From JANMEX01 sp031423755 (GTDB lineage: Bacteria > Pseudomonadota > Alphaproteobacteria > Rhizobiales > Rhizobiaceae), in contig JANPGC010000215.1 in NCBI GenBank assembly GCA_031423755.1, forward strand, positions 1 through 17,467: DNA of 17,467 bases. The letters are read 5' to 3'. The notes beneath the pieces were generated by a model, which was not told the DNA's origin, did no database searches, and saw nothing but the letters and a program-made list of their open reading frames with translations. Below, in pieces: positions 1 through 7,852 of this stretch (its first letter is position 1; each line of letters opens with the position of its first letter). A program made the position numbers and the translations under genes.

Positions 1-488
1 AGGATGAACATGTCCGTGCGCTGCCGCCCCGCGAAAGCATCAATTGCCGCACCGCCAGTGTCGCCAGATGTTGCGCCGACGATGGTCGCCCGTTCGTCAC
101 GCTCCAACAGCACATGGTCAATCAGCCTTGCCAGCAGCTGCATCGCAACATCTTTGAACGCCAGCGTCGGACCGTGGAACAGTTCGCAGATGAACTCATT
201 CGGACCGGATTGAACCAGTGGACAGACGGCATCATGCCGGAAGGTCGCATAGGCTCCGTCGATCATCTCCCGGAACTTTGCGGGCGCAATTTCGTCGCCG
301 ACAAATGGCTGCAAAAGGGCAAGCGCGATCTGCTGATAGGACTTGCCAGCCAGCGCCGCAATATCGGATTTGGCAAACTGCGGCCATGTTTCGGGAAGGT
401 AAAGCCCGCCATCGCGCGCAAGGCCTGCGAGCAGCACATCTGAAAATCCGAGGATCGGAGCCTCGCCACGTGTGGATATGTAACGCAC
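1..488 (-). CDS. thrC: Threonine synthase, N-terminal part (cut by window edge)
   Basis: This is the 5' part of a PLP enzyme that converts O-phosphohomoserine to threonine in the cytoplasm, the last step of threonine synthesis. The visible 162 codons begin with the threonine-synthase N-terminus (RYISTRGEAP), then DGGLYLPETWP, then the cofactor lysine in TLAFKDVAMQ (K112), then the phosphate-binding loop GATSGDTGGAA (about 138-148). The start is a GTG at 488-486, with GGA about six bases upstream; no ATG fits the conserved N-terminus. Roughly two thirds of the protein lies beyond the left edge. It is transcribed divergently from the lipoprotein gene at 649. The identification is secure from the motifs; completeness cannot be judged. 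Confidence 0.93.
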   Translation of the reverse strand, partial: MRYISTRGEAPILGFSDVLLAGLARDGGLYLPETWPQFAKSDIAALAGKSYQQIALALLQPFVGDEIAPAKFREMIDGAYATFRHDAVCPLVQSGPNEFICELFHGPTLAFKDVAMQLLARLIDHVLLERDERATIVGATSGDTGGAAIDAFAGRQRTDMFI

Positions 489-648
489 TGATCCGTTCCT
501 TGAGACAGAAGACTTGAGCCGGACCCGTTATCGCGTGTAGCAATAGGAGAAGGCTGCCCGAAAAGCGCCGGTTGGATGTTCCGGCCGTGTCGCATTTTCG
601 CCGCGGCACCCCTATAGTCGAAAAGACGATGAAATGGAAAGTGGATCA

Positions 649-1239
649 ATGTCGAGCGTGTCCGGACTGTCATTCAGAAGATTTGCAGCGGTTCTGGCCG
701 CTTGCGGCGGGTTGGCCGCGTGCAATGCGGGCGGTTCAGGCTCGGCGCTTGATTTGAACAGCGCAAAGGTCGAAGCGCCTGCTGTCGAAAAAGTCCTTCA
801 GTCTGATCTCACAGGCTTTTGTCCGCAGGTGACATTGCGCGAAGGCACGGCTTTCTTCACCACCTACGAAAAAGGCGGCGATGGAGATCCCACCAAGGCC
901 ATCTACCAGGCGTCCATTACCGAAACGACCCGCGGCTGCACCCGGCCAAACGGTATGCTCGCGATGAACATTGCTGTCGCCGGCCGCGTCGTGCCGGGCC
1001 CCAAGGCCAAGGGTGCGACGATCACCGTGCCTATCCGCGTGGCGATCACCGAGGGCGATGCTGTGCTCTATTCGCAACTCCACCAGTTTCAGGTGACCAT
1101 CGTGCCCGGGCAGGCGGCAACGCAGTTTGTTTTCAACGACCCCAATCCGTCCATTCCACAGGCATCCGCCAAAGCGGTCACTGTATTCGTCGGATTTGAC
1201 GAAGGTGCCCCGAAGGCCAAGAAGAAGGTTGAGGGCTGA
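649..1239 (+). CDS. Predicted lipoprotein of unknown function
   Basis: This encodes 196 residues with a lipoprotein signal: a short n-region with two arginines (R10, R11), a hydrophobic stretch, and a lipobox LAAC whose cysteine is residue 25. It is probably anchored to a membrane on the periplasmic side. The mature part has two cysteines (in GFCPQV and RGCTRP), a run of beta-like segments and a lysine-rich tail (GAPKAKKKVEG). I chose ATG 649 because AGTGGA lies just upstream and the signal peptide then has normal length; an in-frame ATG at 634 would add five residues. The methyltransferase start follows after 17 bases, so the two may be cotranscribed. I recognise no domain, so no function is claimed. 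Confidence 0.85.
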   Translation: MSSVSGLSFRRFAAVLAACGGLAACNAGGSGSALDLNSAKVEAPAVEKVLQSDLTGFCPQVTLREGTAFFTTYEKGGDGDPTKAIYQASITETTRGCTRPNGMLAMNIAVAGRVVPGPKAKGATITVPIRVAITEGDAVLYSQLHQFQVTIVPGQAATQFVFNDPNPSIPQASAKAVTVFVGFDEGAPKAKKKVEG

Positions 1240-1256
1240 CATACGCCCCGCAAACA

Positions 1257-2444
1257 ATGACAATAGATCCGCGGTTGCAAACATGGCTCGGCTTCCTTCG
1301 AGAGGCATTGGACGACTCGTCTTTTGTGCGGGTGCAGCTCAACAAGCCGACGGACGAGGCTGATGATCTGAAGACTGTTGATATTCGCCCGTTGATCATC
1401 AGAGGCGATCTGAAGCTGTCATTCACCTTCCACTACAAAACCAACGACATCGTCAAAAACTACACCTTCGACGAATGCGCCGCGATGCTCACGGCGCTAA
1501 TGGCCGGAAAGTTTGCCAACGCCCGCATGTTCACGTTGTCTACCGATCTTCAGCTGTCACGCCAAGGCTCCGGCTACGCACTTCATCGCCATGCTGCGAC
1601 TGAAACCAAAGCGCCGGAGCTGGAGCATAATCGTGCCAAGCAGCACATTGTCAGTGGCGGCAAAAGCTGGATGCATGCCCTCGGTCTGACCGATGCCAAA
1701 GGCAATGTTCTGCCCAGCGCGCAAGACAAATACCGCCAGATCAACAAATACATCGAAGTTCTGGACAATCTGGTCAGGCAACTGCCTGAGCGCGAGACGA
1801 TTAAGGTTGCGGACATGGGCGCAGGGAAGGGCTATTTGACCTTTGCCCTCTATGACCACCTTGTAAACAGGCTCATGCGCAGGGCGAAAGTCACTGGTGT
1901 CGAATTCCGTCCGGACCTCGTGAAACTTTGCAATGAAACCGCCCGCACGGCGGGGTTTGAGGGCCTGAGGTTTGTGCAAGGTTCAATCGAAGGCTACGAC
2001 TGCGCCGGTGCCGATGTCGTCATCGCCCTCCACGCATGCGACACCGCGACCGACGACGCAATCGCCAAAGCAGTGCATGCGGATGCATCGCTCATCGTCG
2101 TCGCGCCGTGTTGCCACAAGCAGATCAGACGCGAGATCGAGAAGAGCGGAAAGGGGGGTGCCGACAACCCGCTCGACTTTCTCATGAAGTATGGAACCTA
2201 CGTCGAGCGCGTCGCCGAAATGGTCACCGACGGAATGCGCGCCGAGATGCTCGAACTGTCAGGTTACAAGACAAACGTCTTTGAGTTCATCTCCGACGCG
2301 CACACGCCGAAGAACGTGATGATAGTGGCAATGAAACAGGCGCAGCCGACGAAGAACCTGGGTCAGATTGCTGCGTCAATAAAAGCGACAAAGGCACAAT
2401 TTGGAATAGGGCAGCACTATCTGGAGGCGCTTTTGATTCGATAG
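1257..2444 (+). CDS. SAM-dependent methyltransferase, Methyltransf_32 / METTL25-like
   Basis: This encodes 395 residues. A class I methyltransferase core begins near residue 184 with the SAM-binding glycine loop VADMGAGKGYL. An acidic residue closes the second strand (VTGVEFRPD), and then come ALHACDTATDDAI and the distinctive APCCHKQ (P284-C285-C286-H287). The DMGAGKGYL, HACD and PCCH combination is what I associate with the Methyltransf_32 family (GSTCD, METTL25/RRNAD1 relatives). The N-terminal 180 residues form a separate region containing DIRPLIIRGDLKLSFTFHYKTNDIVKN. The substrate is unknown; RNA or protein are the plausible classes. The start has only a weak ribosome site. Its stop lies three bases from that of the converging HAD gene. 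Confidence 0.85.
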   Translation: MTIDPRLQTWLGFLREALDDSSFVRVQLNKPTDEADDLKTVDIRPLIIRGDLKLSFTFHYKTNDIVKNYTFDECAAMLTALMAGKFANARMFTLSTDLQLSRQGSGYALHRHAATETKAPELEHNRAKQHIVSGGKSWMHALGLTDAKGNVLPSAQDKYRQINKYIEVLDNLVRQLPERETIKVADMGAGKGYLTFALYDHLVNRLMRRAKVTGVEFRPDLVKLCNETARTAGFEGLRFVQGSIEGYDCAGADVVIALHACDTATDDAIAKAVHADASLIVVAPCCHKQIRREIEKSGKGGADNPLDFLMKYGTYVERVAEMVTDGMRAEMLELSGYKTNVFEFISDAHTPKNVMIVAMKQAQPTKNLGQIAASIKATKAQFGIGQHYLEALLIR

Positions 2445-2447
2445 CGC

Positions 2448-3134
2448 CTAATCATCCCGCCATTCAGCCATTGCCGAAATCACATCCGGCAGCAGCGCGT
2501 GACGGTTGATTACTGTCTCTGCGCCAGCTTCTGTCAGCCGGTCCGCGTGACCTGGAAATGTGTGCGAGCCGCCGGTGAAGCCGATCACCCGCATGCCGGC
2601 CGCCCGCGCGCCCTTGATGCCGTGCACACTGTCTTCGACAACAATCGTGTTGCCCGGCCGCGCGTTGAACACGCTGGCGGCATGCAGAAACACATTCGGA
2701 TCAGGCTTGCCTTTCTTGCTGCCGACTTCATGCGCGGCAAAGATATGCGGTTCAAACAAGTTAAGAAGGCCAGTGCGCCCCAGCGAAATGCCAAGCCGCG
2801 CGCGGCTGGAATTGGACGCGATGCATTTCGGCATCTTGATGCGTTTGACAGCCCGATCCGCGCCTTCGATCATGTCGAGCTGAGTTTCCAGCGCCATATC
2901 GACCAGCCGGTCCGCCATGTCCAGAAGACCGGCAGAGAGCGGCACACCAGCGGTCTTTTCGACGTCGAGCAGAATTTCCTTCCAGGTCATTCCTGAGTAG
3001 CGCTCGCCAATTTCCTCGGAGGTGATGGCGACACCGGCATCCGACAACAGCTTCGCCTCAATCTTCGAAGCCAGATACTCGCTGTCAACCAACACGCCGT
3101 CGCAATCGAAAATCACCAGTTCAGGCTTCTGCAT
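2448..3134 (-). CDS. HAD phosphatase, beta-phosphoglucomutase-like subfamily
   Basis: This is a 228-residue cytoplasmic hydrolase or mutase of the HAD superfamily. Motif I is FDCDGVLVDSE, with nucleophile D10 and acid/base D12; motif II is ASNSSR; the motif III lysine is in KKGKPDPNVF; motif IV is VVEDSVHG. The helical cap between motifs I and II is of the type that acts on small phosphorylated sugars or sugar acids. The exact substrate cannot be read from sequence. I chose ATG 3134 because AAAGGA lies seven bases upstream and the protein then begins directly before the first strand; an upstream ATG at 3176 would add 14 residues. It is divergent from ccrM and converges on the methyltransferase. 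Confidence 0.88.
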   Translation of the reverse strand: MQKPELVIFDCDGVLVDSEYLASKIEAKLLSDAGVAITSEEIGERYSGMTWKEILLDVEKTAGVPLSAGLLDMADRLVDMALETQLDMIEGADRAVKRIKMPKCIASNSSRARLGISLGRTGLLNLFEPHIFAAHEVGSKKGKPDPNVFLHAASVFNARPGNTIVVEDSVHGIKGARAAGMRVIGFTGGSHTFPGHADRLTEAGAETVINRHALLPDVISAMAEWRDD

Positions 3135-3211
3135 TGTATCGTCCTTTTGCGGGAAGGCGGTCGGATAGCCGAACATCCCTTTGCAATCAAATGGAAACGC
3201 CCTTCACGTCA

Positions 3212-3234
3212 AATTAACCCTGTTCAGTAACCAT
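3212..3234 (+). promoter_or_regulatory. Two CtrA-like half-sites upstream of ccrM
   Basis: TTAACCCT (3214-3221) and GTAACCAT (3227-3234) lie in direct orientation 13 bases apart, about 40-60 bases before the ccrM start. CtrA, the cell-cycle regulator of alphaproteobacteria, recognises TTAA-N7-TTAA and also TTAACCAT half-sites, and ccrM is a known CtrA target in Caulobacter and relatives. The full TTAA-N7-TTAA form is absent here, so this is an inference from half-sites and context. Confidence 0.35.
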
Positions 3235-3271
3235 GCATCCTGTTGTGTATCCAGTAGAGTGTGGTGAGTTC

Positions 3272-4405
3272 ATGTCAGCCGTCCGCCTTGTCGCCGATCT
3301 CGGCGCGTCTCCGTCAAAATCCGAAAATTGGCTGAACACCATCCTGAAAGGCGATTGCGTCGCCGCGCTTGATGCGCTGCCGGATAATTCCGTCGATCTG
3401 ATTTTCGCCGACCCACCCTACAATCTACAGCTCAATGGCGACCTGCACCGGCCCGACCAGTCGATGGTCGATGCCGTCGATGATCATTGGGACCAGTTCG
3501 AGAGCTTCGCCGCCTATGATGCATTCACCCGCGCCTGGATGCTCGCCGCCCGCCGTGTGCTGAAACCGACTGGTTCGATCTGGGTCATCGGCTCCTACCA
3601 CAACATCTTCCGCGTCGGCTCAATCATGCAGGACCTTGGCTTTTGGCTCCTGAATGATGTCGTATGGCGGAAAAACAACCCGATGCCGAACTTCCGCGGC
3701 CGCCGCTTCCAGAACGCGCACGAGACAATGATCTGGGCCTCGAAGGACGCAAAGTCCAAGAGCTACACCTTCAATTACGAAGCCCTGAAAGCCTCGAACG
3801 ACGATCTGCAAATGCGCTCAGACTGGCTGTTTCCCATCTGCACTGGCGCGGAGCGCTTGAAGGATGAGCAGGGTGACAAGGTCCACCCGACGCAGAAACC
3901 GGAGGCGCTGCTCGCCCGCGTCATCATGGCCTCATCCAAGCCCGGCGATGTCGTCCTCGACCCATTCTTCGGCTCCGGCACCACCGGCGCGGTCGCCAAG
4001 CTTTTGGGCCGCAACTATGTTGGCATCGAGCGTGAGCAAAAATACATCGACGCCGCCTCAGCCCGCATCGCCGCCGTCGAGCCGCACGGCAAGGCCGAGC
4101 TCACTGTCATGACCGGCAAACGCGCCGAACCCCGCATCGCCTTCGTCACCCTCCTCGAAAGCGGTCTGATGGCACCCGGCACGGTGCTTACCGACAGCAA
4201 AGGCCGCCACGGCGCAATCGTCCGGGCCGACGGCACGCTGGCCGTCAATGGCAGTGCCGGTTCGATCCACAAAATGGGCGCGACCGTGCAGGGTCTGGAT
4301 GCTTGTAACGGTTGGACCTACTGGCACTTTGAGCTGAATGGCAAGCGCCAGCAGATTGATGCGCTCAGGCAAAAGGTGCGGGACGGGATGGCGGTGGTGG
4401 CCTGA
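3272..4405 (+). CDS. ccrM: CcrM-type DNA adenine N6-methyltransferase (GANTC)
   Basis: This encodes 377 residues. The enzyme methylates adenine in GANTC; in alphaproteobacteria it acts late in the cell cycle and its marks tune transcription and replication timing. The catalytic motif DPPY (47-50) precedes the SAM-binding motif DPFFGSGTTG (230-239), the order of the beta class. Between them is the target-recognition region, including HRPDQSMVDAVDDHWDQFESF, typical of CcrM. The last 100 residues, from about LTVMTGKRAEP to the end, form the C-terminal RAMA domain found in CcrM. I chose ATG 3272 because GGTGAG lies just upstream and MSAVRLVADL resembles rhizobial CcrM N-termini; ATG 3233 would overlap the CtrA-like half-site. 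The cupin gene begins immediately after the stop. Confidence 0.96.
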   Translation: MSAVRLVADLGASPSKSENWLNTILKGDCVAALDALPDNSVDLIFADPPYNLQLNGDLHRPDQSMVDAVDDHWDQFESFAAYDAFTRAWMLAARRVLKPTGSIWVIGSYHNIFRVGSIMQDLGFWLLNDVVWRKNNPMPNFRGRRFQNAHETMIWASKDAKSKSYTFNYEALKASNDDLQMRSDWLFPICTGAERLKDEQGDKVHPTQKPEALLARVIMASSKPGDVVLDPFFGSGTTGAVAKLLGRNYVGIEREQKYIDAASARIAAVEPHGKAELTVMTGKRAEPRIAFVTLLESGLMAPGTVLTDSKGRHGAIVRADGTLAVNGSAGSIHKMGATVQGLDACNGWTYWHFELNGKRQQIDALRQKVRDGMAVVA

Positions 4406-4828
4406 ATGCCCACCGCTGCCTCCATCATCGCCACCCTAAACCTCGAACGCCACCCCGAAGGCGGCTGGTTCCGTCAAACCTTCCGCGACACCGGCCCGGA
4501 CGAACGCGGCCATTCCACCGCCATCTATTTTCTTCTCGAAGCGGGCAAGCCGTCACACTGGCACAAGGTGCATGGTTCATCCGAAGTCTGGCTCTATCAT
4601 TCAGGCGCGCCGATCCGTCTCAGGCTTTCGCAAGACGGCAAGTCCGAAACTCACCATCTGCTTGGCATAGACCTCGCCGCTGGCGAGCGGCCGCAGCTGA
4701 TTGTGCCGCCCGGCTGGTGGCAGGCGGCGGAGACGCTTGGCGAGTGGACGTTGGTCAGCTGTACTGTCGCGCCGGGGTTCTTGTTCGAGAATTTTGAATT
4801 GGCTTCGCCGGGCTGGAAGCCGGATTAA
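4406..4828 (+). CDS. DUF985 family cupin protein
   Basis: This encodes 140 residues, the usual length for a single-domain cupin of the DUF985 (Cupin_5) family. The N-terminus LNLERHPEGGWFRQTFRD is the family hallmark. It is followed by TAIYFLLEAGKPSHWHKVHGSSEVWLYHSGAPIRL, which supplies the cupin histidines (HWHKVH) and glutamate, and by LIVPPGWWQAAE and TLVSCTVAPGFLFENFELA. The biochemical role of the family is not settled; some members have been linked to sugar or isomerase activity. The ATG follows the ccrM TGA with no intervening base, so translational coupling is likely, although a direct functional link to methylation is not implied. Confidence 0.88.
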   Translation: MPTAASIIATLNLERHPEGGWFRQTFRDTGPDERGHSTAIYFLLEAGKPSHWHKVHGSSEVWLYHSGAPIRLRLSQDGKSETHHLLGIDLAAGERPQLIVPPGWWQAAETLGEWTLVSCTVAPGFLFENFELASPGWKPD

Positions 4829-4835
4829 CTGTGGC

Positions 4836-5639
4836 TCAAGTCAATGAAATACCTGCGAGCGCCACGGCGTTGATGCCCATGTGCGCGGCAAACGTATAGA
4901 CGAAACTGCCGCTCCACAGCCGCAAGCCCACCAGCAACAGCGCCACCGGCAGGATCGCCAGCACTTTGACCATGCCGCCGGTGGCAAAATGCGCCAAGCT
5001 GAACACAATGACCGACACCAGCGCAATCTGCCAGGGCCGCAGGCTCTCGCATTCTTTGAACAGAATGCCACGGTCGGTCAGTTCTTCAACAAATGGCGAG
5101 ACCAGCACCGTTGCAAAGCCGGCCATCGTGAAAAGCCGGGACCCATTGGCAATGTCTGAGCCGGCGCGGTTGAACAGCGCCTCGGAAAACGCGCCGCCGA
5201 TGAGAACGGGCCTGCCATAGAAGAAATCAAACAGGATTTGATGCACCGCATGGTTCACAAACAGCGCGAAGACCAGTCCTGCGGTCAGGCATGCCAATAG
5301 CTTCCGCCAGTCGAAAGGATGCGGGAAGAGTGTGCGCCAATAAGAATTTGCCACGACACATGCGATCAGCAAGGTGGCGATGCCGATCGTGAATGTCTCG
5401 ATGAAATCAGCCAGCCACAGCGCCCCGGGAATGCTGAGCTGTTTGGTTATCAGGAAAAGCCCGATGCCGGATTCTCCGACAGCCCGCTGCATGATGGCGG
5501 CAAGCGCCGTGATGCCGAACACAATGACGCCGCCGCGCAGCGCTGTCGAAACCGCCCTCAAATTCATCCCCTGCGCTGCGCGCGGACGCATGACTGGAAT
5601 CGCCCGCCGGTCTCTGGCCCAGGATGCATGAAAGCACAT
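4836..5639 (-). CDS. CPBP family intramembrane glutamic endopeptidase (CAAX protease-like)
   Basis: This is a polytopic inner-membrane protein of up to 267 residues. It carries the CPBP signature in order: VEELTDR (E185-E186-xxx-R190), FSLAHF (H217) and HMGIN (H253-xxx-N257). These supply the catalytic glutamate/histidine set of the Rce1-like family (PF02517). Hydrophobic segments occupy most of the chain from about residue 33. Bacterial members process or bind peptides and some act in bacteriocin self-immunity; the target here is unknown. The start is uncertain: ATG 5639 gives the full ORF, ATG 5567 (MNLRAV) removes 24 charged residues and has CAGGGG directly before it. Its stop lies eight bases from the converging cupin gene. 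Confidence 0.85.
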   Translation of the reverse strand: MCFHASWARDRRAIPVMRPRAAQGMNLRAVSTALRGGVIVFGITALAAIMQRAVGESGIGLFLITKQLSIPGALWLADFIETFTIGIATLLIACVVANSYWRTLFPHPFDWRKLLACLTAGLVFALFVNHAVHQILFDFFYGRPVLIGGAFSEALFNRAGSDIANGSRLFTMAGFATVLVSPFVEELTDRGILFKECESLRPWQIALVSVIVFSLAHFATGGMVKVLAILPVALLLVGLRLWSGSFVYTFAAHMGINAVALAGISLT

Positions 5640-5696
5640 CTCTCAACATTTGGGTTTCAATATCTCGGCCAACTGACAAAAGCCGGATAGCTCGCT

Positions 5697-6887
5697 TTAC
5701 GAGGGAATTTTGATGCCGGATGTTGCCCGTCGCGCCTTCAGCCACGCGTGCACGGAGACACCGCCGAGCGACAGCAAAAACGCAAATGCCGCCAGTCCGT
5801 TTATGCCATACGCGGCAATCAGCGCGGCCAATATCGGCGTGCCGCTGGTGGTGCCGACATTGCCGAGCTGCGCGATGGCTCCTGCGGCGCGGGAGCGGTT
5901 TTCGTGGGTGCCGTTCAATTGCGCGATGGCGGCAAAGGATGCGCTTTGCACAAGGCCAACCGCGGCGGACAAGAGCAGACTTCCGCCGATCATGAACGCC
6001 GGAACAGTCCAGCCAAGCCACATGATTGCCGCCGCAACAGCCGCGATGGCAAACCCGCCTTGCACAATGGGGACAGCCGGGTGGCGCGAGATCAGAAATA
6101 CGCCGAGCGTCAGCGAGGACGCGATGCTGACGAGCGGCACGGCGGTGGCGATGAAGGTCTGGTAATGCCCTGTCATTGGCGGCAGCAGCGACAGGATCGC
6201 CACATACATCAGCGTGTAGAACATGAAGCCAAGCGCTGGAGCGGATATCCACGGCGAGGCATAGATATCAAAATGCTGCGCCGCCAAGGCCTTGAGCGAC
6301 AATCGCGCGTGCTGTTGCGGCACGTCTTTCGGCAGCAAGTACGCCAAGACCACCGCCATCAACATCATGTAAATCGCATGGGCAATCAGCAGTGACGGAA
6401 TTCCATAAGCCGCAACCAATGGCCGTCCCGCCCACGCCATGAAGGCAAAGCACACGGCAAAGAACGTCGACCAGAGCGTCATCGCAAAGGCGCGTTCCTC
6501 ATCGGGCATGGTCTCGGCAATGATCACCGGCCCCGCGACAACGATGGCCAGATGGGCAAAGCCCTCAATGAACCGCAGGCCAAGAAAGACGGGCAGGGCA
6601 GGCATCAGGCTTTCGACAAGCGAGATCGCCGCTCCCGCCAGAAGCGCAACGATCATCACCCGCGTGGTCCCGACCCGCGCCAGCAAGATCCCCGCAGTAG
6701 AGCCGAACAGCAGCCCGGCAAACCCGACGCCGGAAACCAGAAGTCCCAAAAGTGGCCCCGATGTCCCGGCATAGAACGCGCTGACATGGTCGTAAATCAC
6801 GCCAATCTTGGCAAACTGCCCGGAGGCGCCAAGCCCGGCGAACCAGAGCGCAAAGGCGAGGAGGAGGGGGGATTGGAATCGGGCCAT
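5697..6887 (-). CDS. Major facilitator superfamily transporter
   Basis: This encodes 396 residues with about 12 hydrophobic segments, the normal size and topology for an MFS permease in the inner membrane. The first half includes LLVSGVGFAGLLFGSTAGILLARVGTTRVMI, a recognisable form of the MFS loop between helices 2 and 3, and a long central loop (LPKDVPQQHARLSLKALAAQHFDIYASP) separates the halves. Substrate and direction cannot be read. ATG 6887 is preceded by no clear ribosome site. Three bases upstream, a TAA at 6893-6891 closes the reading frame that continues from the 11-bp repeat at 6913-6923, which matters for the island described separately. Confidence 0.9.
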   Translation of the reverse strand: MARFQSPLLLAFALWFAGLGASGQFAKIGVIYDHVSAFYAGTSGPLLGLLVSGVGFAGLLFGSTAGILLARVGTTRVMIVALLAGAAISLVESLMPALPVFLGLRFIEGFAHLAIVVAGPVIIAETMPDEERAFAMTLWSTFFAVCFAFMAWAGRPLVAAYGIPSLLIAHAIYMMLMAVVLAYLLPKDVPQQHARLSLKALAAQHFDIYASPWISAPALGFMFYTLMYVAILSLLPPMTGHYQTFIATAVPLVSIASSLTLGVFLISRHPAVPIVQGGFAIAAVAAAIMWLGWTVPAFMIGGSLLLSAAVGLVQSASFAAIAQLNGTHENRSRAAGAIAQLGNVGTTSGTPILAALIAAYGINGLAAFAFLLSLGGVSVHAWLKARRATSGIKIPS

Positions 6888-6912
6888 GTCTTATGGATAG
6901 GCGGCGAGCTGG

Positions 6913-6923
6913 CAAACCACCAG
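6913..6923. repeat. Left copy of 11-bp direct repeat (att-like)
   Basis: CAAACCACCAG, identical to 7854-7864. Read on the minus strand it is CTGGTGGTTTG. The frame that encodes the HAD C-terminus in the other copy runs on here through six further codons to a TAA three bases before the MFS start. Confidence 0.5.
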
Positions 6924-7010
6924 AGGTGACTGGTTGGATTCAGTCAGTCAATGCGTCTCTACCGCCTCTGGACTACGGTTTTGACATGATCAAGCGTGTA
7001 AGGCCACGGA

Positions 7011-7661
7011 CTATTTTCGTCTTTTCGCAACGCATAAAAACAAGCCACCCAAAAATGTGGTGATATATACAACGTACATATAAAGCATTACCACAATCAT
7101 ACTAGACGCTAGGAATTCAAATGGCCAAATTAATCCGGTAGCGTAAAGACCACCAATTTTTGATAAATTCTCAACTTCAGTGTGATCTATACTATGTGAA
7201 AAGTAAAAATAATACATCAAACAAGTAAAAAGAAGAATAACAACTAATTTTTTACGAAATATCCAATCGCTAAAACAACTCAAATCCATAATAATTCCTT
7301 CTATAAAAAAATTCTTCGCTACTCGGAATATGGCGTATGCTGAAAAAGTGATAGTGTAGAAAATGATGAAAGAATATATAGATAAAAACAAAGGCTCACG
7401 AATTTCACCAAAATGCATTTTAAGTTGTAACAAATCAGAATCAAATCTCGGAATAATTTTGACGTAGGGCTCCATGAAATAAAATATGTGCTGAACAAAC
7501 CCAAAAAAAGAAAAAATGCTTACGGCGAACGCGAATGCGGCGGCCTTAAAGGTCAGATAGCCAAATCTCGCAAATTCGTTAGCGACATTTTTCCCGTGTT
7601 TTTTACCATACAGGATGCTGAAATATTCGACATTTTCTTCTTCAAGACTTTTATTCAACAC
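7011..7661 (-). CDS. Polytopic membrane protein of unknown function in AT-rich island
   Basis: This encodes 216 residues and I recognise no family. Hydrophobic segments lie at about 38-62, 91-113, 139-155 and 181-211 (the last long enough for two passes). The N-terminus is charged (NKSLEEENVEYFSILYGKKHGKN) and the C-terminus is KRRK. It is rich in Phe, Ile, Tyr and Lys, unlike every neighbour, and uses AT-rich codons, consistent with horizontal transfer. The start is GTG at 7661-7659 with a CGGGG stretch about nine bases upstream; no ATG gives a better start. It stands alone on the minus strand between two conserved genes. A small membrane toxin, immunity or exclusion protein is possible but nothing in the sequence proves it. 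Confidence 0.7.
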   Translation of the reverse strand: MLNKSLEEENVEYFSILYGKKHGKNVANEFARFGYLTFKAAAFAFAVSIFSFFGFVQHIFYFMEPYVKIIPRFDSDLLQLKMHFGEIREPLFLSIYSFIIFYTITFSAYAIFRVAKNFFIEGIIMDLSCFSDWIFRKKLVVILLFTCLMYYFYFSHSIDHTEVENLSKIGGLYATGLIWPFEFLASSMIVVMLYMYVVYITTFLGGLFLCVAKRRK

Positions 7662-7852
7662 AGTTGTACCCCGGAAGAAATATCAGATGCGTAATGTTGA
7701 CGCTTGGCATCCCCGTGCTTCAGCATTCTTGCATCTGCAAATCGGTCCCTGTCACTTATGACACGAACTGGTTGAGTCTGGTAAGCCACATTTTTGTGAG
7801 CAATCGCCAATGAGCGGAGACTGGTAGATCCTCAGGTACAACAAGATTGACA

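Noticed and set aside
6927..6946. Short inverted repeat TGACTG-N8-CAGTCA just inside the left island repeat.
   Set aside because: Six-base arms with no T-run and no matching element at the other end; too weak to call a terminator or a terminal repeat.
6888..7010. Possible tRNA or tRNA fragment as the integration target beside the island.
   Set aside because: No T-loop GTTCGA-type sequence or acceptor/anticodon stems could be found here or in 7662-7852.
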